Source of the DNA: Methylonatrum kenyense
Lineage (GTDB): Bacteria > Pseudomonadota > Gammaproteobacteria > Nitrococcales > Aquisalimonadaceae
DNA length: 64,000 nt
Direction: 5' to 3'
Assembly (NCBI RefSeq): GCF_023195885.1
Contig: NZ_JALPKO010000006.1
Location: 1 to 64,000, forward strand
Numbering within the stretch: position 1 is the first letter of the stretch; each line of letters begins with the position of its first letter. Below are positions 57,258-64,000 of the stretch, in pieces. A model generated the notes under the pieces. It did not search any database and was not told where the DNA came from. It worked only from the letters and a program-made list of their open reading frames with translations. The position numbers and the translations under genes were made by a program.

Positions 57258-58019
57258 ATGAAGGATCATCAGCCGACAGGTGAGGCCGCACGTCTGCCGC
57301 GACATATCGCCGTGGTCATGGATGGTAACGGTCGCTGGGCCGAGCAGCGGCGGATGCCCAGGACTGCCGGCCATCGTGCTGGCGTGAAGGCGGCGCGGAC
57401 CCTGATCGAGAGCTGCGGCCGTCGCGGTGTCCATGCGCTGACCCTGTTCGCCTTCAGCAGTGAAAACTGGCGCCGGCCGAAGCAGGAGGTGTCGACCCTG
57501 CTGGACCTGATGTTGCGCACGCTGCGCAAGGAAGCCTCGAAGCTGCACGAGAACAACGTCCGGATTCGCGTGATCGGTGACCGGGACAGGCTTGGCGGAA
57601 CCCTGTGTCACCAGATCGAGCGCGTCGAGGCGTTGACCGCGGATAACACCGGGTTGCAGCTCGTGGTGGCGGTCAGCTACGGCGGACGCTGGGACATTAC
57701 CCGGGCCTGTCAACGCCTCGCATCGCGGGTGGCGGACGGAAGCCTCGATGCCGAGGATATCGACGAGGGAATGCTCAACGATGGAGTGGCTCTCGCCGGC
57801 CTGCCAGGCCCCGATCTGTTGATCCGCACCGGCGGCGAGTGCCGGCTCAGCAATTTCCTGCTCTGGCAGTTGGCCTACGCGGAACTCTATTTCACCGATG
57901 TGTTGTGGCCGGATTTCACCGAGGCGCACCTCGACCGCGCATTGACCTGGTTTGCCGGCCGCGAACGCCGATTTGGCGGCGTTCCAGCCATGCTGGACGG
58001 CACTGCCGGACGTGCTTAG
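57258..58019 (+). CDS. uppS: Isoprenyl (undecaprenyl) diphosphate synthase
   Basis: The 253-aa protein has cis-prenyltransferase motifs (AVVMDGNGRWAEQRR, LFAFSSENWRRP, RTGGECRLSNFLLWQ). It makes the lipid carrier for peptidoglycan. One family Ser in the last motif (usually RTSGE) is Gly here. It overlaps the next gene by 8 bp. Confidence 0.95.
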   Translation: MKDHQPTGEAARLPRHIAVVMDGNGRWAEQRRMPRTAGHRAGVKAARTLIESCGRRGVHALTLFAFSSENWRRPKQEVSTLLDLMLRTLRKEASKLHENNVRIRVIGDRDRLGGTLCHQIERVEALTADNTGLQLVVAVSYGGRWDITRACQRLASRVADGSLDAEDIDEGMLNDGVALAGLPGPDLLIRTGGECRLSNFLLWQLAYAELYFTDVLWPDFTEAHLDRALTWFAGRERRFGGVPAMLDGTAGRA

Positions 58020-58833
58020 TCATCGCATTGTCACCGCGCTGGTGCTGCTGCCGCCGTTCCTGGCGGCAGTTTTTCTTTTGCCGACCGCATGGTTTGCCGC
58101 GGTCATTGGCCTCGTAGTCATGCTGGGCGTGCGCGAATGGTTGCCGATGATCGGGCTGCACCGCGCTTCCGTGGTATGGGCCGTCATGGGGCTGCTGGCA
58201 GGGCTGATGGCGCTGGTGGCCGGCTCTGTCCAGGCCGGTGTGGTGACGCCGGCGGTCCTGTTGGCCGGCGCGGCATGGTGGCTTCTGGCACCGCTGCTGC
58301 TCTGGCACTACAGCCGCCACGCGGGACAGGTCCGACCAATGGGTCCCGGTGTCGGCCTGGTGGTCGGCCTGTTGTTATTGCTGCCTTCGTGGACCGCCCT
58401 GGTCTGGTTGCACGGCCAGGCTGCTGGTCCCTGGCTGGTGTTACTGTTGTTCCTGATGACCTGGATGGCCGACGTGGGTGCCTATTTCGCTGGCCGCCGT
58501 TTCGGTCGGCACCGGCTGGCGCCGGCGATCAGTCCGGGCAAAACCTGGGAAGGTTTTACCGGGGGCGTCCTGCTGGCCCTGCTGTCTGCGGTGCCCCTGT
58601 GGCACCTGGTTTCGCTGGACGCGGTGCCACTCGGATTCTTCCTGCTGCTGGTGCTGGTGGCCATCGTTTATTCAGTGGTCGGTGACCTGTTCGAAAGCAT
58701 GGTCAAGCGGCGGGCCGGTCTGAAGGACAGCGGTGCGCTGCTGCCGGGCCACGGTGGGGTCCTTGATCGCATCGACAGCATCACCGCGAGTGCGACGATC
58801 TTTGCCGCCGGGTTGTTCTGGTTATGGCTGTAA
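58012..58833 (+). CDS. cdsA: Phosphatidate cytidylyltransferase
   Basis: The 273-aa membrane enzyme has about seven helices and the CdsA signature ([13 protein letters not shown], then [20 protein letters not shown]). It makes CDP-diacylglycerol. A GTG at 58012 is chosen as start because it overlaps uppS by 8 bp and begins just before the first helix; an ATG 60 bp upstream would add an unrelated stretch. Confidence 0.93.
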   Translation: MLSHRIVTALVLLPPFLAAVFLLPTAWFAAVIGLVVMLGVREWLPMIGLHRASVVWAVMGLLAGLMALVAGSVQAGVVTPAVLLAGAAWWLLAPLLLWHYSRHAGQVRPMGPGVGLVVGLLLLLPSWTALVWLHGQAAGPWLVLLLFLMTWMADVGAYFAGRRFGRHRLAPAISPGKTWEGFTGGVLLALLSAVPLWHLVSLDAVPLGFFLLLVLVAIVYSVVGDLFESMVKRRAGLKDSGALLPGHGGVLDRIDSITASATIFAAGLFWLWL

Positions 58834-60026
58834 TGCAGCGTCGGATCACGATCCTCGGTGCCACCGGTTCCATTGGTGTAAGCACGCTGGATGTGATCGC
58901 CCGCCACCCCGAACGTTTCCGCTTGCATGCCATCACGGCGCACCGGAACCGGGATCTGCTGTTGGCCCAGTGCCTGGCGCAGCGGCCGGCATTCGCCGTG
59001 ATCGAGGATTCATCGGCCGCGGAAGCGGTCCGCGAGGCGTTGCGTGCGGCGGGTTGCGACACCGTCGTCCTCTCCGGTCGGCGGGCACTGTCCGATCTGG
59101 CCGCCAGCGAAGAGTGCGACACCGTGGTTGCCGGCATTGTCGGTGCCGCTGGCCTGGAGCCGACGCTGGCTGCAGTGCGGGCCGGCAAGCGCGTGCTGCT
59201 TGCCAACAAGGAGGCCCTGGTCATGGCCGGCCCGGTATTCATGCAGGCCGTGCGTGACCATGGCGCCGAATTGCTACCGCTGGACAGTGAACACAATGCG
59301 ATCTTCCAGTGTCTACCGTCGACGTTCCGCCCCGGAGAATTGATTCCGCCCGGGGTCCGGCGCATTCTTCTTACCGCATCCGGTGGTCCGTTCCGCACGC
59401 TGGATCCTGAAGCCATGGCGAGCGTTACCCCGGATCAGGCCTGTGCCCACCCGAACTGGGACATGGGGCGCAAGATTTCGGTCGATTCGGCGACGATGAT
59501 GAACAAGGGCCTGGAGTTGATTGAGGCCTGCTGGCTGTTCGATGTACCCGGAACGCGGGTGGACGTGGTCGTGCATCCCCAGAGCGTTGTCCATTCCCTG
59601 GTGGATTTCGACGACGGCTCGGTGTTGGCGCAACTGGGGAACCCGGATATGCGTACGCCGATCGCCCATGCACTGGGCTTTCCGGAGCGTCTCGATGCGG
59701 GAGTGGCGCCGTTGGATCTGATGGCCATCGCGCGGCTCGATTTCGAGGCACCGGACATGCAGCGGTTTCCCTGCCTCCGGCTGGCCTATCAGGCGCTTGC
59801 CAGTGGCGGCACTGCCTGTGCCACGTTGAATGCCGCCAATGAAGTGGCCGTTGCCGCTTTCCTCAATGGCCGCATTCGCTTCAACGATATCGCCGTGCTG
59901 GTGGAGCGCTGCCTGGATCAAAGCCCGGTTCAGGCGCTGAATTCGCTTGAGGACGCCCTCGCGGCGGATGCCGGAGCGCGGCAACTGGCCGATGCCTTGC
60001 TCCCGCAACTGGAGGTCGAGACATGA
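58824..60026 (+). CDS. dxr: 1-deoxy-D-xylulose 5-phosphate reductoisomerase
   Basis: The 400-aa enzyme of the MEP isoprenoid pathway has the NADPH motif [14 protein letters not shown] and the NKEALVMAG segment, and the metal-site Asp/Glu pattern further on. It supplies precursors for uppS. It overlaps cdsA by 10 bp and rseP by 4 bp. Confidence 0.96.
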   Translation: MAVMQRRITILGATGSIGVSTLDVIARHPERFRLHAITAHRNRDLLLAQCLAQRPAFAVIEDSSAAEAVREALRAAGCDTVVLSGRRALSDLAASEECDTVVAGIVGAAGLEPTLAAVRAGKRVLLANKEALVMAGPVFMQAVRDHGAELLPLDSEHNAIFQCLPSTFRPGELIPPGVRRILLTASGGPFRTLDPEAMASVTPDQACAHPNWDMGRKISVDSATMMNKGLELIEACWLFDVPGTRVDVVVHPQSVVHSLVDFDDGSVLAQLGNPDMRTPIAHALGFPERLDAGVAPLDLMAIARLDFEAPDMQRFPCLRLAYQALASGGTACATLNAANEVAVAAFLNGRIRFNDIAVLVERCLDQSPVQALNSLEDALAADAGARQLADALLPQLEVET

Positions 60027-61381
60027 GTGGTTTCGGCGTTAGCCTGTTGGCCTTCCTGGTGGCCATCGCCATTCTGGTGGCGTTCCACGAGTTCGGTCAT
60101 TACTGGGTCGCGCGCCGGCTCGGGGTCAAGGTGCTGCGCTACTCGATCGGCTTCGGCAAGCCGCTTTACACCCGCATCGCCGGACCGGATCGAACCGAAT
60201 ACTGCATCTCCGCCATCCCATTGGGCGGTTATGTGAAGATGCTCGACGAGCGCGAGGGTCCGGTGCCGGAAGGCGAGCGCCACCGCGCCTTCAACCGGCA
60301 GTCGCTGCGGGTCCGCACGGCGATCGTGATTGCCGGGCCGGCCTTCAACTTCCTGTTTGCACTCGCCGTCTACTGGTTGATTGCGGTGGTTGGCACAACC
60401 GAGATTCGTCCGATGGTGGGCGAGGTGATTCCGGATACGGCCGCGGATCGAGCAGGGCTTGAGAGTGGCGACGAATTCGTGGCCGTCGCCGGTCGCGATA
60501 CCTACAGCTGGCAGCAGGTCCTGATGGCGCTGCTTGATCGCGGCGTCCGCGGCAGCGGCGAGGTGGATGTGACGGTCGTTGGCGAGGATGGTCGTGAGCG
60601 CCAGCTAAGCCTGCAACTGGACCGTCGCGCATTGCTCGGAGAGGACCCCGACATGCTGCGGCTGATCGGCTTTGAACCCTGGCAGCCGCGGCTTGAAAGT
60701 CGGGTCGGGCAATTGATCGATGGCGGGGCGGCGGAAGAGGCCGGGCTGCGCGGCGGTGACCTGATCCTGGCCGTGGACGGTGCATCGGTTGCGGAATGGA
60801 CAGCCCTGGTCGCCGTCCTGCGCGAGCATGCCGGAGAGACGGTGATGCTCAGCGCCGAACGGGACGGTGCCCGTATCGAGCGGGAGGTGCGGCTTCACGG
60901 CGCCGACAGCCAGCGCGGTGTGCTGGGTATCCGGCCGGATGTGCCCGAGGGGCTGTACGAGGACATGCAACAGACCGTACGCTATGGGCCCATCGCATCG
61001 GTCGGTGAAGCGGGCCGGGATACCTGGCAGGCCAGTGTGCTGACCGTGCAGGTGCTGTGGCGGATGGTGACCGGCGAGGCCTCGCTTCGTAACCTGAGTG
61101 GTCCGATCAACATTGCCCAGTACGCCGGAGACACTGCGTCATCGGGCGTGGTGCCATTCCTGAAATTCCTGGCCATCGTGAGTATCAGTCTGGGGATCAT
61201 CAATCTGTTACCGATCCCGATCCTCGATGGTGGTCACTTGATGTACTTCCTGGTGGAGGCGGTCAGGGGAAGGCCGCCCTCGGAAAGGGCCCTGTTGATC
61301 GGCCAGCAGGTCGGTATCGTCCTGCTGCTGATGATCATGAGTCTGGCCTTTTACAACGATTTGGCGCGACTCACCGGCTGA
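60023..61381 (+). CDS. rseP: Site-2 protease RseP (sigma-E regulator)
   Basis: The 452-aa protein has HEFGH (zinc site) in the first helix, two PDZ domains (about residues 130-290) and the second metal motif [12 protein letters not shown]. It cleaves RseA in the envelope-stress response and other membrane peptides. Its ATGA overlaps dxr. It precedes bamA, the usual order. Confidence 0.95.
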   Translation: MSGFGVSLLAFLVAIAILVAFHEFGHYWVARRLGVKVLRYSIGFGKPLYTRIAGPDRTEYCISAIPLGGYVKMLDEREGPVPEGERHRAFNRQSLRVRTAIVIAGPAFNFLFALAVYWLIAVVGTTEIRPMVGEVIPDTAADRAGLESGDEFVAVAGRDTYSWQQVLMALLDRGVRGSGEVDVTVVGEDGRERQLSLQLDRRALLGEDPDMLRLIGFEPWQPRLESRVGQLIDGGAAEEAGLRGGDLILAVDGASVAEWTALVAVLREHAGETVMLSAERDGARIEREVRLHGADSQRGVLGIRPDVPEGLYEDMQQTVRYGPIASVGEAGRDTWQASVLTVQVLWRMVTGEASLRNLSGPINIAQYAGDTASSGVVPFLKFLAIVSISLGIINLLPIPILDGGHLMYFLVEAVRGRPPSERALLIGQQVGIVLLLMIMSLAFYNDLARLTG

Positions 61382-61476
61382 GTCCAACGAGAATCACAGC
61401 ATCCGCAGTTGCACGACGAGTAATCAGGGACGTCGTCTGAACGCGGGGACAACATGACAGGCTGACGACTGCCCCT

Positions 61477-63774
61477 ATGCGCAAATTCATTCTAGCTACC
61501 GTCCTTGGTCTGGCGGCCAGCACCATGGCCCATGCCGAGGTCTCCGAGCCGTTCGTGGCATCCGATATTCGTGTTGAAGGTCTGCGTCGCATCTCACCCG
61601 GCACGGTGTTCAACTATCTGCCGGTCGACGTCGACGACCGTATCGATCAGCAGACGGCGGCGGACGCGATTCGCTCCCTGTACCAGACCGGTTTTTTCCA
61701 GGACGTGTCGCTGGAGCGCGATGGTGACGTGCTGGTGGTCAACGTGGTCGAGCGGCCGGCCATTGCCCGGGTGGAAATTTTCGGTAATGACAATATCCCC
61801 AGCGACCCGCTTAACGAGGCGCTGCGGGACATCGGCCTTTCGGAAGGCGAAACCTTCAACCGCTCGTTGCTGGAGAATCTGGAGCGCGAACTGGAGCGGC
61901 AGTATTTCGGTCGCGGCCATTACAACGTCAACATTTCCAGCACGGTCTCGCCGCTGGCACGCAACCGGGTCGGCATCCGCATCGATATCGACGAGGGCGA
62001 CATCGCGCGGATCCAGGAAATCAATTTCGTCGGTAACGAGTCATTCAGTGACCGGGAACTCAACCGCTTGTTCGATCTGGGGCCCAAGCCCTGGTATGTG
62101 CCGTTTTCCCGGCGTGATCGCTATTCGCGGGAAAGCCTTGGCGGCGATCTCGAAACCCTGCGCAGTCATTATCTGAACCGCGGCTATGCGGATTTCTCCA
62201 TCAGCTCGACCCAGGTTGCGCTGACCCCCGACCGCAGCGGCATTTACATCACGGTCAACATCTCGGAAGGTCCCCAGTACGAGATTGGCGAGGTTCGCCT
62301 CGCCGGTGATTACATCGTGTCCGAAGACGAGTTGCGTGAGTTGATCGATATCCAGGAAGGCCAGGTGTTTTCCGATGCCGACATCACGGCCGGGTCCAAT
62401 GCGGTGCGTGATCGTCTGGGCGTCGAGGGCTATGCCTTCGCCAACGTCAATGCCGTGCCCGAGGTCGACCGTGAGAACCGGCGCGTCAATCTGACCTATT
62501 TCGTTGACCCGGGCCAGCGGGCGTATGTGCGCCGGGTCAACATTTCCGGGAATTTCCGCACCGACGACGAGGTGATCCGGCGGGAAATCCGGCAAATGGA
62601 GGGCGGCTGGTACAGCAGTGAACGCGTCGAACTCTCGCGCACCCGCTTGAACCGTTTGGGCTTTTTCGACCGTGTCGACGTTGAGACGCCCCAGGTGCCC
62701 GGTGAAACCGACCAGGTGGATGTGAACTTCAATGTCGAGGAAGGCCTGTCCGGCAGCCTGCAGGCAGGTATCGGCTACGGCAGCGGGCAGGGTGTCCTGC
62801 TGAACTTCTCGGTGGCTCAGGACAACGTGCTGGGTACCGGGGACCGTGCAGTAATCGCAGCCAACAACAGCCGGTTTGCGCGGCTGTACCAGTTGACCTA
62901 CACCGAGCGCTACCACACGGTGGACGGCGTGTCCCGGTCGTTCTCGGGCCTTTACCGGGAAACAGATTTTGCGCGCCAGCGACTGTCCGATTTCAATCTG
63001 CGCACCGGTGCGCTGCAGGTCGGCTTCGGTGTGCCGCTGAACGAGGAAGACGAGGTCCGGGTGGACTTCGGCATCGAGGACATCGCGCTCCGGATTCGTG
63101 ACGATGACGACACGCCGCAACGCCTGCGCGACTTCGAGGATGATTTCGGCAACAACTATTTCAACTACACGGTAGGCCTGAGCTGGAACCGGATCACCAC
63201 GGATCGGATGATCTTCCCGAGCCGGGGTGGCAGCCAGACCCTGGGCGCCGAGGCCACCACCCCGGGCAGCGACCTGCAGTACTACAAGCTGAACTACCGC
63301 AATCGCCGCTTCCTGCCGATCACCGAAACCAGCTCGCTGTCCCTGCTTGGCCGGGTGAGTTACGGCGAGGGCTACGGCAATACCAGTGAGCTGCCATTCT
63401 TCGAGAATTACTTCACCGGCGGTATCGGTTCGGTGCGTGGTTACCGGATCAGCTCCCTGGGTCCACGCTACCCGGAGAACGACCGCCCGGCCGGCGGCAA
63501 TTTCCGCCTCAACGCGAGCATCGAGTATTTCTTCATGCTGCCGTTCATGGACACACCATCGGTGCGGTTCTCGACCTTCGTCGATGGTGGCCAGGTCTAC
63601 GACCTGCGTGCGGACAGCTCGATTGATTTCAATGAGGTGCGCTACTCGGCCGGTGTCGGGTTCACCTGGAATTCGCCGCTGGGCGCGTTGACAATGAGTT
63701 GGGCCAACCCGTTAAATAACAAGAGCGGAGACGATATCGATCGCTTCCAGTTCACGCTTGGCTCCTTCTTCTAG
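61477..63774 (+). CDS. bamA: Outer membrane protein assembly factor BamA
   Basis: The 765-aa protein has a signal peptide (residues 1-20), five POTRA domains (about 25-425) and a C-terminal 16-strand barrel ending in Phe (TLGSFF). SVRGYRISSLGPR is the loop-6 VRGF/Y-type motif. It inserts beta-barrel proteins in the outer membrane. It follows rseP by 95 bp. Confidence 0.96.
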   Translation: MRKFILATVLGLAASTMAHAEVSEPFVASDIRVEGLRRISPGTVFNYLPVDVDDRIDQQTAADAIRSLYQTGFFQDVSLERDGDVLVVNVVERPAIARVEIFGNDNIPSDPLNEALRDIGLSEGETFNRSLLENLERELERQYFGRGHYNVNISSTVSPLARNRVGIRIDIDEGDIARIQEINFVGNESFSDRELNRLFDLGPKPWYVPFSRRDRYSRESLGGDLETLRSHYLNRGYADFSISSTQVALTPDRSGIYITVNISEGPQYEIGEVRLAGDYIVSEDELRELIDIQEGQVFSDADITAGSNAVRDRLGVEGYAFANVNAVPEVDRENRRVNLTYFVDPGQRAYVRRVNISGNFRTDDEVIRREIRQMEGGWYSSERVELSRTRLNRLGFFDRVDVETPQVPGETDQVDVNFNVEEGLSGSLQAGIGYGSGQGVLLNFSVAQDNVLGTGDRAVIAANNSRFARLYQLTYTERYHTVDGVSRSFSGLYRETDFARQRLSDFNLRTGALQVGFGVPLNEEDEVRVDFGIEDIALRIRDDDDTPQRLRDFEDDFGNNYFNYTVGLSWNRITTDRMIFPSRGGSQTLGAEATTPGSDLQYYKLNYRNRRFLPITETSSLSLLGRVSYGEGYGNTSELPFFENYFTGGIGSVRGYRISSLGPRYPENDRPAGGNFRLNASIEYFFMLPFMDTPSVRFSTFVDGGQVYDLRADSSIDFNEVRYSAGVGFTWNSPLGALTMSWANPLNNKSGDDIDRFQFTLGSFF

Positions 63775-63793
63775 GCCCGTTTCGCGGACGCTT

Positions 63794-64000
63794 ATGGACC
63801 CTGACCGGCGACATCGTGAGACGTGCCTCACAATCGCGCGTTGCTTGAAGGCGACGACTCGATTCTCGGTCCTCGCTTTGGTAGTTGTTGGTCTGCTGTC
63901 TTCAGTGAGCGCCGCTGCGGAGAGTCGCATCGGCTTCGTCAACGCCGCCCGTGTCTCTGCCGAGGCGCCCCAGGCCGAGGAGGCCCGCGCCAGCCTGGAG
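63794..64000 (+). CDS. skp: OmpH/Skp-family periplasmic chaperone (partial, runs off the end)
   Basis: Only 69 codons are in the window. The frame contains a signal peptide (FSVLALVVVGLLSSVSAAA) and then SRIGFVNAARVSAEAPQAE, the N-terminal part of Skp. It follows bamA by 19 bp. The start could be ATG 63794 or TTG 63845 (which gives a normal-length signal peptide); neither has a good ribosome site. Confidence 0.85.
   Translation, partial: MDPDRRHRETCLTIARCLKATTRFSVLALVVVGLLSSVSAAAESRIGFVNAARVSAEAPQAEEARASLE

Noticed and set aside
1-64000. CRISPR arrays, tRNA or rRNA genes
   Set aside because: I looked for regularly spaced repeats and for cloverleaf and rRNA signatures and saw none; a tRNAscan-SE or CRISPR search would settle it.

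Overview
The window is chromosomal DNA of a Gram-negative gammaproteobacterium. The evidence is the rpsB-tsf-pyrH-frr-uppS-cdsA-dxr-rseP-bamA-skp chain at the right end, and glnD-map transcribed away from rpsB in the usual gammaproteobacterial layout. GC is high (about 65% where I counted by eye). Many exported proteins are very acidic, which fits a moderately halophilic member of the Ectothiorhodospiraceae or a relative. That placement is an inference; there is no rRNA in the window.

Layout. (1) 1-3185 is a nitrogen module: the end of an FMN-binding glutamate-synthase-like protein, a GlnT/GmaS-type glutamine synthetase and an Rh-type ammonium channel. Its DNA is AT-richer than its surroundings. 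(2) 3186-14526 is mixed accessory DNA: a palindromic repeat, a Tat-exported aldo/keto reductase, a USP-SulP pair, an SLC13 permease with a long acidic linker, a frameshifted aadA-type nucleotidyltransferase gene, a lipoprotein, an acidic secreted protein and an acyltransferase-3 membrane protein. (3) 14664-22308 holds an orphan contractile-tail sheath gene, then an FNR/DNR-type promoter and four genes for a periplasmic type II DMSO-reductase-family molybdoenzyme (alpha, beta, heme-b gamma, TorD-like chaperone). The alpha subunit has the length and the iron-sulfur motif of nitrite oxidoreductase NxrA. (4) 22318-38215 carries small regulators and membrane proteins: a site-2 protease with CBS domains, a CDF transporter, a CBS protein, a diguanylate cyclase, a CHAD protein, a GAF-GGDEF-EAL protein and several proteins of unknown function. 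It also holds a roughly 270-bp MITE-like element and a perfect CRP/Vfr site.

(5) 38199-50243 (minus strand) is the most unusual locus. A four-helix MotA/ExbB-like protein and a one-helix protein with a MotB-like Asp overlap by 4 bp. They are followed by a two-helix membrane protein, a giant (1818 aa) exported protein with two von Willebrand A domains, an exported transglutaminase-fold protein lacking the catalytic Cys, and another exported beta-rich protein. It looks like an uncharacterised ion-driven stator paired with a large periplasmic or surface assembly. (6) 50323-64000 is conserved housekeeping DNA.

How the parts work together. The nitrogen module takes up and assimilates ammonium or possibly methylamine. 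The Mo enzyme probably exchanges electrons between a periplasmic oxyanion and cytochrome c, and its FNR-like promoter suggests low-oxygen induction and hence a reductase role. No CRISPR array, tRNA, rRNA or intact transposase was seen.
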